Shown: in pieces, positions 16,457-24,582 of the stretch
Numbering within the stretch: position 1 is the first letter of the stretch
Layout of the letters: each line of letters begins with the position of its first letter
Assembly: GCF_026586805.1 (NCBI RefSeq)
Contig: NZ_JAPFHA010000004.1
Span: 62,001-126,000, forward strand
Direction of reading: 5' to 3'
Origin: Niveibacterium sp. 24ML
Lineage (GTDB): Bacteria > Pseudomonadota > Gammaproteobacteria > Burkholderiales > Rhodocyclaceae
Length of the DNA: 64,000 bases
The notes under the pieces: model-generated
What the model was told of the DNA's origin: nothing
What the model saw: the letters and a program-made list of their open reading frames with translations, nothing else
The model's database searches: none
Translations under genes and position numbers: made by a program

Positions 16457-18826
16457 CTAGGCGCGTAGCGCGTGCGCCGGCGAGATCGCCATTGCGCGCG
16501 CCGTGTGCCGCGTCGCCGCGAGAAGCGCCATCAATGTCGTCACCAGCAGGGAAATCGCCAGCGCCCAGAATCCGATCGGCGCCCGATCAACGAACTCGGC
16601 GAGGTACTGCTCACCCAGCCATGCGGCCACCGGCAAGCCAAGCACTGCGCCGGCGAACAGCGCTGCGCCCAGTTCGCGCGCGAGCAGGCGGGCGATGTCT
16701 CGACGGCGCGCGCCGTGCAGCTTGCGCAGCACGATTTCCGCCGTGCGTCGCCGCACCGTGTAGGCCGATAGCGCGTAGAGCCCGAAGCCGGCGAGCGCCA
16801 GCGCGATGATGCCGCCGGCGCCGATCAGCTTGCCCAGGCGCAGGTCGCTGTCGTAAAGGCGCGCGAGGTGGGTGCGCACCGGCTCTATGCGCAGCACGTC
16901 ATCCGGGAAGTAACGTGGCCACATCTGCTGGATCGCCAACCGTGTTGCGGCAGGATCCCGCGTGCGAATGGACATCACCGACACCATCCTTGCCGAAGCA
17001 ACCGAGTACACCACGCCGCTCGCGGCATCGCGCAGGCTGCGCTGGCGGATGTCGGGGATCACGCCGATGATCTCGACGCTGTGCCGGCCCATGCGCACGA
17101 ACTGCCCCGCGGCAGCGGCGGGGGTGGCGAAACCGAGCTGGCGGCTTGAGCTGGCGTTGATGACGATGCGGTCATCGTAATCCTGCGGGTCGTCCTTCGC
17201 GTCGAACACGCGGCCGGCGATCGGGCGCACGCCGTAAGACTGGAAGAAGTCCGGGCCGACGTAGCTGAATGCCTGCAAGACGGTTTCACCTTTCTGCCCC
17301 TGCAGATCGGCCGTGGTGTTGCGATTGAAGCGGCCGGGCACATCCCAAGCGAGCCCCGCAGCATCGACACCAGGAAGATGACTGATGGCCTCACGCAGCG
17401 CGAGCAGGCGCTCATCTCGCATGTCTGCCGGCGCGTCGATAATCAGCAGTGGCGCCGTTTCGTAACCGGGGTGCGCGCCCTGCGCGTGACGCGTTTGCCA
17501 CAGCACCGTCACGGTAAAACCGATCATCGCAATCGCGGTGCCGAACTGCAGCAAGCTCAGGCCGCGGCGCAGCCACTGGCCAGCGAGGGTTTCGGTGTGG
17601 CCGCGCCCCGCGAGCGATTGCGCGCAGTCCACGCGCAGCGCCACCCAGGCCGGGTACGCACCCGCCAAGGCGCCCAGCGCGAGCCCGAACGCAAGGGCGA
17701 GGCCGCAGCGCGCGGGCGACCACAGCGAATCGGCAATTGGCAGACCGACCCAGTCGCCCACCATCGGTGCCGCGAGCCACGCAAGCAGGAAACCCGTGCC
17801 GCATGCGAGCAAGGCCACCAGCATGGCTTCGCCGATGAATTGCAGCGCGATGTGCGCGGGGCTGGCGCCTAGCGCCTTGCGGATACCAATTTCGCGCTGC
17901 CGGCCGATCGTGCGGACGACCGAAAGATTGAGGAAGTTGATCGCGGCGAGCAGTGAGATGACGAGGCAGGACAAAGACAGCCCGGCCACCAGGCGCCGCG
18001 TCGAGTCGGTTTCGGCACCGGCCAGCGGCAGGTCGGGCAGCGGCGTGCCGCGGTACTCACCGATCTTGCCGTAGCTCGGGAAGGCTTCGCGGTAGAACGG
18101 TGTTTGCTCGAAGTAGCGGTTCACCTGCTCGTTGAAGCCGCTGAACGTGGCGCTGCGTTGGAGCCGCACGAAGATCGTGCCACGCAAGGAAGCCCATTCC
18201 TTGAGCCGAAAGGGTTCAGGCATTGCGGGCGAAAGAATGCTCACCAGCACCGCAGTCTTCAGTGCGCTGCCGGCGCCGCGGTCGCGCACGATCGCACCCA
18301 CTGTGAAGCTGCGGCCGGCGAGCGTGATCGTCTTGCCCAGCGCCGGCGTGCGGCCGAACAGGCGTTCGGCAGTGCGGGCGCTGAGCGCCAGGGCGTCGGG
18401 CTTTTCGAGTGTCGCGCGCAGATCGCCCGCGAGCGGCTTGAGCCCGAACACATCTACCAGCCCCGCGTCGACAAAACTGATCCGCTCGAAGGCCATGCGT
18501 TGCCCCACACGCAACGACATCTCGCGCGTGAAGTAGCGGCTCGATGCCTCAACCCGCGCGCCGCTTTCCTTCCAGTGATCGTGAAAGGCCATCGCGCCGC
18601 CATCGATCCAGCCCTTGTCAGCGCCAGGCGTGTTGGTCTTCGATTCCAGCCGCAGCACGCGTTGTGCACCCGGCACGTCGCGGTCACTCAACAACACGGT
18701 GTCCAGGTAAGCCAGCAGCAACAGCGTCGTCGCCGCTGCGAGCGCCAGCCCGAACACGACCACCGCGGTGTAGCCGGGGTCGGCCGCCAGTTGGCGCAGC
18801 CCGATGCGCAGATCCTTGAAGTGCAC
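16457..18826 (-). CDS. MacB-type ABC transporter permease (two FtsX modules)
   Basis: 789 residues, containing two MacB-PCD/FtsX units: helix near 18-40, a periplasmic domain of about 220 residues, and three helices near 285-400; then a second periplasmic region (about 440-640) and three more helices to the end. The first FtsX motif reads RTIGRQREIGIRKALGASPA, the second RRRTAEIVLRKLHGARRRDI. This double-module build is typical of macrolide/peptide exporters of the MacB or YknZ class. It is the last gene of the efflux operon; the ATPase is 10 bases upstream. Confidence 0.88.
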   Translation of the reverse strand: MHFKDLRIGLRQLAADPGYTAVVVFGLALAAATTLLLLAYLDTVLLSDRDVPGAQRVLRLESKTNTPGADKGWIDGGAMAFHDHWKESGARVEASSRYFTREMSLRVGQRMAFERISFVDAGLVDVFGLKPLAGDLRATLEKPDALALSARTAERLFGRTPALGKTITLAGRSFTVGAIVRDRGAGSALKTAVLVSILSPAMPEPFRLKEWASLRGTIFVRLQRSATFSGFNEQVNRYFEQTPFYREAFPSYGKIGEYRGTPLPDLPLAGAETDSTRRLVAGLSLSCLVISLLAAINFLNLSVVRTIGRQREIGIRKALGASPAHIALQFIGEAMLVALLACGTGFLLAWLAAPMVGDWVGLPIADSLWSPARCGLALAFGLALGALAGAYPAWVALRVDCAQSLAGRGHTETLAGQWLRRGLSLLQFGTAIAMIGFTVTVLWQTRHAQGAHPGYETAPLLIIDAPADMRDERLLALREAISHLPGVDAAGLAWDVPGRFNRNTTADLQGQKGETVLQAFSYVGPDFFQSYGVRPIAGRVFDAKDDPQDYDDRIVINASSSRQLGFATPAAAAGQFVRMGRHSVEIIGVIPDIRQRSLRDAASGVVYSVASARMVSVMSIRTRDPAATRLAIQQMWPRYFPDDVLRIEPVRTHLARLYDSDLRLGKLIGAGGIIALALAGFGLYALSAYTVRRRTAEIVLRKLHGARRRDIARLLARELGAALFAGAVLGLPVAAWLGEQYLAEFVDRAPIGFWALAISLLVTTLMALLAATRHTARAMAISPAHALRA

Positions 18827-18836
18827 GGCGCTCTCC

Positions 18837-19514
18837 TTACGCGGCGATGGCGTCGACGAGGATGCGGCCGTCGAGCAGGCGCAGCGTGCGCGAGGCTTGC
18901 GCGGCGTGACTCGGCGAGTGGGTGACCATGACCAGCGTGGTGCCTTCGCGGTTGATCTCGCGCAGGATGCGCATCACCTCGTTGCCGTGTGCGCTGTCAA
19001 GGTTGCCGGTCGGTTCGTCGGCGAGCAGCACGCGCGGCCGGCTGACCAGCGCGCGGGCAATCGCCACGCGTTGCTGCTGCCCGCCCGAGAGTTGCGAGGG
19101 GCGGTGCCCGGCGCGGTGGGCGATGCCGAGCTTGCTCATCGCTTCTTCGGCGCGCGGTTTGCGCTGGCGTGCCGGCACGTCGCCGTATTCGAGTGCGAGG
19201 GCGACGTTCTCCGCCACGGTCAGGTCGTCCAGCAGGTTGAAGCTCTGGAAGATGAAGCCGATGCGGCCGCGCCGCATCTGGGCGAGCCGGCTCTCGCTCC
19301 AGCCGCTGACATCGGTGCCGTCGAACAGGTACTGCCCGGCGCTGGGCACATCAAGCAGGCCGAGGATGCCCAGCAGCGTGGATTTGCCGCAGCCCGAAGG
19401 CCCGGTCACCGCGAGGTATTCGCCGCTTTCGATTTCCAGATCGATGGTGTCGAGCGCGGTCGTTTCGATGTCGCCGGTGCGATGCAGTTTGCTGACGCCT
19501 GAGAGTTTGAGCAT
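18837..19514 (-). CDS. MacB-type ABC transporter ATP-binding protein
   Basis: 225 residues. It has Walker A GPSGCGKST, Q-loop FIFQSFNLLD, signature LSGGQQQRVAIARAL and Walker B VLLADEPTGNLD. The sequence class matches MacB/LolD ATPases that drive FtsX-type permeases. It lies between the membrane-fusion gene (37 bases upstream) and the permease gene (10 bases downstream), so the three form one efflux system. No outer-membrane TolC-like gene is in the operon. Confidence 0.92.
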   Translation of the reverse strand: MLKLSGVSKLHRTGDIETTALDTIDLEIESGEYLAVTGPSGCGKSTLLGILGLLDVPSAGQYLFDGTDVSGWSESRLAQMRRGRIGFIFQSFNLLDDLTVAENVALALEYGDVPARQRKPRAEEAMSKLGIAHRAGHRPSQLSGGQQQRVAIARALVSRPRVLLADEPTGNLDSAHGNEVMRILREINREGTTLVMVTHSPSHAAQASRTLRLLDGRILVDAIAA

Positions 19515-19551
19515 GGCGGGTGAGCCCTTGCGTTGGTGTTATCGGGGGGAA

Positions 19552-20853
19552 TCATGAATCCAGGCGCAGCCGGCGTGAATCACCGAAGCCCTGGTAGCTG
19601 GAAACAATCACGCGCTCGCCGCGTGCGAGGCCGCCGAGCACCTCCACCTGCCCGGCTGCGCGACGGCCAAGCCGCACGGTGCGGCGCTCGGCAGCGCGGC
19701 CATCCGGGGTGACGACGAAGACCCAGGCGCCGCCGCTGTCGGCGTAGTAGCTGCCGTCCGGCAGCAGCAGGGCGGCAGCGGGCTGGCCGAGTACCAGCCG
19801 GGTGTCCACCGTCAGGCCCGGCTGCAGGCCCTTGGGTGATGCGGCGGTCTTGAACTCGATCTCGATGTCGAAGCGGCGCTCCTTGATCTGCGGGTTCACG
19901 CGCGTGAGCTTCACCTCGACCGGCTGGCCGCCGATTTCGGCTGTGCCGGCGATGCCGGGTGCGCAGCGCGCGAGGTAGTACTCGTCGACCTGCGCGAGCA
20001 GTTTGAAGCGGTCTGGCGTGTCGATGCGGCCGAGGCGCTCGCCGGGCTTCACCGAGGTGCCGACGATCAGGTGGAAGTCGGTCAGGCGGCCGTCGCTCGG
20101 TGCCCGCACCGCCAGGGCATCGGCGGTGGCACGAACCAGTTTGAGGCCCGCATTCAGGCCGCCAACGGCGCGATCCATTTCGGCGATTGCGGTGAGGCGT
20201 GTGGCGTCTTCGGTGGCGGCGTCGGCGCGCGCTTCGTCGAGCAGGCGTTGCTGCAGCGCGAGCGTGTCGCGCGACTCTTCAAACGCGGCCGGCGAGAGGA
20301 AGCCTTGCTGCGCAAGCTGCGCGTTGCGCGCGTGAGTGCGGCGGGTGCGTTCGGTCTGGTATTCGAGATCGGCGATGCGGCGGCGGTGTTCGGAGCGGCC
20401 CATCGCCAGCGCGGCACGCAAGGTCGATACGTTGGCGACCTGCTGCGCAACGTCCGATGCGCGCGCCAGCACCTCCTGCTGCCGCTGCGGGTTGGAGAGC
20501 TGGAACATCAGCTCGCCCTTTTTCAGCATCGCGCCGTCGCGCACCTCCACCGCCTCGACGCGGCCACCTTCGGCGGCATCCAGCATCACCGATTCGTAGG
20601 GGGCGGCGGTGGCGCGCAGCAAGAGCTCATCGCGGAACTGGCCCGCGGTGACCGGTGCGATGTCGAGCTCGCTCGCCCTCACCGCGAGCCCGCGCGGAAT
20701 AGCCTGCCAGCCAATCGTCACCAGCAAGAGTGCGGCAAGCGTGGCGAGGGCGGGCTTGATCCAGCGCCGGCTGCGCGAGCGCGGCAGCACGCGGTCCATG
20801 CTGGCGCCGGTGTGGGGATTCTCTTCAGTGCGGATCGGATCGGGTGCGTTCAT
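19552..20853 (-). CDS. HlyD/MacA-type periplasmic adaptor (membrane fusion) protein
   Basis: 433 residues. One N-terminal membrane anchor (about 33-52) follows a basic stretch. Then come a biotinyl-lipoyl-like half, a long coiled-coil hairpin (about 115-225), the second half-motif VRAPSDGRLTDFHLIVGTSV and C-terminal barrel domains. It links the inner-membrane transporter to an outer-membrane exit duct. First gene of the leftward efflux operon, divergent from the NtrC-type regulator. The ATG at 20853 has a weak ribosome site; an internal ATG before DRVLPRSRSRR is an alternative start. Confidence 0.88.
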   Translation of the reverse strand: MNAPDPIRTEENPHTGASMDRVLPRSRSRRWIKPALATLAALLLVTIGWQAIPRGLAVRASELDIAPVTAGQFRDELLLRATAAPYESVMLDAAEGGRVEAVEVRDGAMLKKGELMFQLSNPQRQQEVLARASDVAQQVANVSTLRAALAMGRSEHRRRIADLEYQTERTRRTHARNAQLAQQGFLSPAAFEESRDTLALQQRLLDEARADAATEDATRLTAIAEMDRAVGGLNAGLKLVRATADALAVRAPSDGRLTDFHLIVGTSVKPGERLGRIDTPDRFKLLAQVDEYYLARCAPGIAGTAEIGGQPVEVKLTRVNPQIKERRFDIEIEFKTAASPKGLQPGLTVDTRLVLGQPAAALLLPDGSYYADSGGAWVFVVTPDGRAAERRTVRLGRRAAGQVEVLGGLARGERVIVSSYQGFGDSRRLRLDS

Positions 20854-20956
20854 GCTGTGCGGTGGGCCTTGTCATGCTCCGTACCGCAAACCCTGTGCCA
20901 AGGCATGAGAACAAGGCCGTACAAGGCTTGCGCGGGGGTCGGTGGCGTTGCCGCGG

Positions 20957-21004
20957 GTGTCCGCTGTCCGCGCGCGGACACCTGCCGGTGTACGGAAGCG
21001 GACA
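20957..21004. promoter_or_regulatory. Cluster of four TGTCCGC half-sites between divergent operons
   Basis: Half-sites TGTCCGC lie at 20958-20964 and 20965-20971, and inverted half-sites GCGGACA at 20974-20980 and 20998-21004. The middle two make a perfect 16-bp palindrome (20965-20980). The outer pair GTGTCCGC/GCGGACAC is spaced by 9 bases. The cluster sits in the 214-base spacer between the efflux operon and the response-regulator gene, so it is a strong candidate operator for that regulator. Confidence 0.6.
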
Positions 21005-21067
21005 GGTGTTTGCGCCGCGCCGAGCGCTGCTGCTAGTGTCGGGGCCTGATCCCCCACGCGACCGGCC

Positions 21068-22390
21068 ATGCGCAACGCGCCCATCCTGATCCTCGACGAC
21101 GACCCCGATGTCGGCTTTGCCGCGCGGCTGATGCTGCAGCGCAAGTTCGGCGAAGTGATCGTGCTGACGGATCTGCGCCGCCTGCTTGCTGAACTCGATC
21201 GCACGCGGCCGGCCGTGGTGCTGCTGGACATGAATTTCACGCCGGGGCGTACCAATGGCGAGGAGGGCCTGCGCCTTTTGAGCCAGATCGTTTCGCGTTC
21301 CGATGCGCCGCCGGTGATCGTGCTGACCGCTTACGCAGAAGTTTCGCTCGCGGTGGATGCGGTCAAGCGCGGCGCCTTTGACTTCATCCCCAAGCCCTGG
21401 GACAACGCCAAGCTGTGCGCGACGGTTGCCGCAGCGCTGGCCCAGCGGCCATCCGACGCGGCGGCGCCGGCCGACATGTTGCTCGGCAGCGCGCCAGCGA
21501 TGCAGTCGCTGCGCGCGATGATCGCAAGCGTCGCGCCGACCGAAGCGAACGTGCTGATCCTCGGCGAGAACGGCGTCGGCAAGGAACTCGTCGCCCGCGC
21601 GATCCACGCCGCATCGCGTCGCAGCGATGGCCCCTTCCTGCCGGTGGACATGGGCGCCTTGCCGGAATCGACTTTCGAGAGCGAACTGTTCGGCCACCGC
21701 CGCGGCAGCTTCACCGACGCGCGGCAGGATCGCCCGGGCCGTTTCCAGAGTGCACGCAGCGGCACGCTCTTCCTTGACGAGATCGGCAATCTCTCGCTCG
21801 CCAGCCAGGCGAAGTTGCTGACGGTGCTGGAGCGGCGTGAAGTGACGCCGCTGGGGGCCGACCGCGCCGAGCCGGTGGATGTGCGCATCGTCAGCGCCAC
21901 CAACCTGGACGAAGCGCGCTTGTTCGATCCGCAGGTGTTCCGTGCCGACCTGCTCTACCGCATCAACACCATCGTGCTGCGCGTACCGCCACTGCGTGAG
22001 CGTCGCGAAGACATCCTGCCGCTTGCGCAGCACTACCTGGCGCACTATGCACGGAAGTACGGCAAGGACTTGCGCGCGATCTCGCCCGATGCGCAGCAGG
22101 CGCTGCAGGCCTCTTCCTGGCCCGGCAATGTGCGCGACCTGCGCCATAGCTGCGAGCGGGCAGTGATCCTCGCTTGCGGCATGCAGTACGAGGCTGCCGA
22201 CTTTTCGATCGGCGTGGCGGCGCCTGTTCAGGCGCTGCGCAGCGATGCGCCGCTGCAGCTTGCCGACCGGGAGCGCGATGCCATCGCAAGTGCGATGCGC
22301 CAGGCCGACGGCAACATCAGCGAGGCGGCGCGCCTGCTCGGTGTGAGCCGGCCGGCGCTGTACCGGAAGCTCGAAAAATATGGCCTCTGA
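21068..22390 (+). CDS. NtrC-type response regulator with altered GAFTGA loop
   Basis: 440 residues. The receiver domain (1-120) has D10-D12, phospho-acceptor D54 and K109. The AAA+ domain has Walker A GENGVGKE (166-173) and Walker B LFLDEIG (234-240). The C-terminal Fis-type helix-turn-helix spans 416-440. The loop that contacts sigma54, normally GAFTGA, reads GSFTDA (213-218), so it may not activate sigma54-RNA polymerase and could act at sigma70 promoters. It overlaps the kinase gene by 11 bases and is divergent from the efflux operon it probably controls. Confidence 0.9.
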   Translation: MRNAPILILDDDPDVGFAARLMLQRKFGEVIVLTDLRRLLAELDRTRPAVVLLDMNFTPGRTNGEEGLRLLSQIVSRSDAPPVIVLTAYAEVSLAVDAVKRGAFDFIPKPWDNAKLCATVAAALAQRPSDAAAPADMLLGSAPAMQSLRAMIASVAPTEANVLILGENGVGKELVARAIHAASRRSDGPFLPVDMGALPESTFESELFGHRRGSFTDARQDRPGRFQSARSGTLFLDEIGNLSLASQAKLLTVLERREVTPLGADRAEPVDVRIVSATNLDEARLFDPQVFRADLLYRINTIVLRVPPLRERREDILPLAQHYLAHYARKYGKDLRAISPDAQQALQASSWPGNVRDLRHSCERAVILACGMQYEAADFSIGVAAPVQALRSDAPLQLADRERDAIASAMRQADGNISEAARLLGVSRPALYRKLEKYGL

Positions 22391-23612
22391 GCGGCACGCG
22401 CGGGATGCCTGCCGTGCCACGCGCTGGCTGCGCGTGAGGGTGGTGTTTGCGACGCTGGTGTTGGTGGCGAGCGCGGTGCTCGCGAGTCATCAGCTTGGGG
22501 CACCGCGGGTGCTGGTGTTGTGCGCGCTGGCCGCGCTGGCGGCCCTTGGGCTGGGGGGCCGGGCGCTTGCGCGCTTGCGCTTCGAGTGGACACGCCCGCA
22601 GGAATCTCCGCCGATCGGCGACGCCGCCGCGATGCAACAACAGTTGCTGGCCTTCGAGAGCTGGCTTGAATACGCGCCGGTGGCGCTATGGCAGCGCGAG
22701 GGCGATACGCTCAACCCGATCAATGCGGCAGCGCGCAGGCTGATGGCGCCGGGCCGCGCGGCATCCGATCCGGCTCTGGAGAAGGCCTTGCGCAAGGCGA
22801 CGGGGGCCTCGCGCAGCCTGCTCAGTTTCGAGAGCGAACGCGGGGTCGAGCGCGCGGTGATGGCGCGCAGCGAGTTGGTGATCGCGGGGCGCGCGCAGCA
22901 ACTGCTGGCGCTGATGCCGATCGAGTCGGAACTCGAAGCCGAGATGCTCGAAGCCTGGCGACAGCTGGTGCATGTGCTGACGCACGAGATCATGAATTCG
23001 CTCACGCCGATCGCGTCGCTCTCGCGCACCGCGCAGGAGATGTTGGCCGAGTCCGGCAGCGATGCGCTGCGCGAGCTGGATACCGCGCTCGAAGCCATCG
23101 CGCGGCGGGCGGCACATCTGGTGGATTTCGTGTCGAGCTATCGGAGCCTGAGCCGCTTGCCGCCACCCTCTCTGGCGCCGGTTCGGGTTGCGGTCTTGTT
23201 GACGCGTGTCGAGCAACTGGTGGCGCCGGAGTGGCGCGCGCGTGGTGGCGTGGTGCGCTTTGCCACCGCAAACGATTCGGTCGAGTTGATGGCAGACGCC
23301 GGCCAGCTTGAGCAAGCATTGCTGAACCTGATCCGCAATGCCGCCGATGCCACCGCGCAGTTGCCTTCACCGGTGCTGGAGGTGAGCGCCCGTCTGCTTC
23401 GGGGCGGGCGCCTTGCGATCGAGGTGATGGACAACGGCCCCGGTGTCGAGGCCGGGCTCGAAGGGGCGATCTTTACCCCGTTCTTCACCACCAAGCCCAA
23501 GGGGCTTGGTGTCGGCCTCGCGCTGGTTCGCTGCATCGTCCACGGCATGGGGGGCACCGTCCGCTACACGCGCAGACCCGGGGAAGGCGCCTGCTTCAGG
23601 CTGACTTTCTGA
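22380..23612 (+). CDS. Sensor histidine kinase (NtrB/NtrY class)
   Basis: 410 residues. Two N-terminal membrane helices (about 20-37 and 42-62) have almost no periplasmic loop, so the signal is probably sensed in the membrane. A PAS-like region (about 85-185) is followed by the H-box VLTHEIMNSLTP with H202, then the ATP-binding domain with N-box LLNLIRNAADA, DNGPGVE and a GLGVGLAL glycine loop. Its ATG lies inside the response-regulator gene (11-base overlap), so kinase and regulator form a pair. Confidence 0.92.
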   Translation: MASERHARDACRATRWLRVRVVFATLVLVASAVLASHQLGAPRVLVLCALAALAALGLGGRALARLRFEWTRPQESPPIGDAAAMQQQLLAFESWLEYAPVALWQREGDTLNPINAAARRLMAPGRAASDPALEKALRKATGASRSLLSFESERGVERAVMARSELVIAGRAQQLLALMPIESELEAEMLEAWRQLVHVLTHEIMNSLTPIASLSRTAQEMLAESGSDALRELDTALEAIARRAAHLVDFVSSYRSLSRLPPPSLAPVRVAVLLTRVEQLVAPEWRARGGVVRFATANDSVELMADAGQLEQALLNLIRNAADATAQLPSPVLEVSARLLRGGRLAIEVMDNGPGVEAGLEGAIFTPFFTTKPKGLGVGLALVRCIVHGMGGTVRYTRRPGEGACFRLTF

Positions 23613-23632
23613 GGCAGGACGCGGCGCTTCAG

Positions 23633-24073
23633 TCAGGGATTGAGCAGGCGGCCCATGGTGATCAGCGGCATTTCGCTGAAGCCGAGCTTGGCGTAGAACT
23701 GGTGGGCGGGGGCGGCGGCGCCGGTTTGCAGGTTGATCGAGCTGATGCCTTCTTCGCGCAGCTCGTCGCAGGTGGCTTCCATCAGGCGGCGGCCGATGCC
23801 TTCGCCCTGGCGGCTGCGGGCCACGCACATTTCGCGCAGGAAGAAGAACCAGCCGTCGCTCCAGCGTTCGCGCGCGCCCATCACGAAGCCCAGCGGGGTG
23901 GATTCTTCCCAGATTGCGAAGCCGCGAAAGTTGGGGTTGGCGGCGAGTACGTCCAGCCGCTCGATGGCGACCTCGAGCGTCCAGCCATCGTGCCAGGGCG
24001 CTGCGTTGAACACGTCGACAAAAATGGGCGCCAGCAGGGGGATGTCAGCGGGGGCGATCGGGCGGGTCTGCAT
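23633..24073 (-). CDS. GNAT-family N-acetyltransferase
   Basis: 146 residues, one GNAT domain. The acetyl-CoA pyrophosphate loop is RSRQGEGIGRRLME (motif A, about 88-101), and the late HQFYAKLGFSEM segment is the usual beta6-alpha4 region. The substrate is unknown. The gene converges on the histidine kinase gene, with 20 bases between the stops. An 11-base poly-G tract (24093-24103) lies 19 bases upstream of the start; no clear Shine-Dalgarno was seen. Confidence 0.88.
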   Translation of the reverse strand: MQTRPIAPADIPLLAPIFVDVFNAAPWHDGWTLEVAIERLDVLAANPNFRGFAIWEESTPLGFVMGARERWSDGWFFFLREMCVARSRQGEGIGRRLMEATCDELREEGISSINLQTGAAAPAHQFYAKLGFSEMPLITMGRLLNP

Positions 24074-24092
24074 GGTGTGAGTCTTTGCTGGC

Positions 24093-24103
24093 GGGGGGGG
24101 GGG
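24093..24103. repeat. Poly-G tract of 11 bases upstream of a GNAT gene
   Basis: Eleven consecutive G on the plus strand (C on the coding strand of the leftward GNAT gene), ending 19 bases before its start codon. Homopolymers of this length are prone to slippage and can vary promoter or leader spacing. They are also error-prone in sequencing. Confidence 0.7.
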
Positions 24104-24154
24104 CCGCGGAAGCGTGAGTATCCGTGGCTCACTCCCTCGCGCGGCTGATTCGCA

Positions 24155-24577
24155 TCAACGCTCGCTGCCCTGTATCACCCGCAATGCGCTGACCAGCACG
24201 CCAACGGCAATGCCCAGCGTGAGGTTGCCGCAGATCGCTTCAAGCGGGCCGAGGATGCGCCAAGGTGCGGCCATGACAATGTCGCCATATCCGAGTGTGG
24301 CGAAGTTGACCGCCGAGTGATAGACCGCGGTTTCCATGTCGTCGAACTGATGCAGCGCGCGGAAGATGCCGGCCCAGATCGCGATCTGGATGAAGAAGGT
24401 CAGCAGCAGCGCGAAGCTCACCGCAGAGAGTGTCTGTACCGCGCCGGCCAGGCGATTGCGCGCCAGCCAGCGGACGCCGGGGCCGTTGACCATGCGGACG
24501 ATCAGCACCCCTGCGGCGATCTGGATCGCGAAGTTCGTGACAAAGCCGCCGCCGGCCACCAGCAGGAGTTTGAGCAC
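24155..24577 (-). CDS. Two-TM potassium channel family protein
   Basis: 140 residues. Hydrophobic segments lie at about 1-30, 45-72 and 105-135, with a re-entrant pore helix and the selectivity filter TLGYGD (94-99) between the last two, the Ion_trans_2 pattern. There is no cytoplasmic RCK/TrkA domain, so gating is unclear. It begins 5 bases after ilvA and probably lies on the same transcript, although no metabolic link is obvious. Confidence 0.85.
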   Translation of the reverse strand: MLKLLLVAGGGFVTNFAIQIAAGVLIVRMVNGPGVRWLARNRLAGAVQTLSAVSFALLLTFFIQIAIWAGIFRALHQFDDMETAVYHSAVNFATLGYGDIVMAAPWRILGPLEAICGNLTLGIAVGVLVSALRVIQGSER

Positions 24578-24582
24578 GGCGC

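Noticed and set aside
20825-22420. 531-codon open frame on the minus strand
   Set aside because: Antisense to the NtrC-type response regulator, which has every AAA+ and receiver motif; long antisense frames are expected in this GC-rich DNA.
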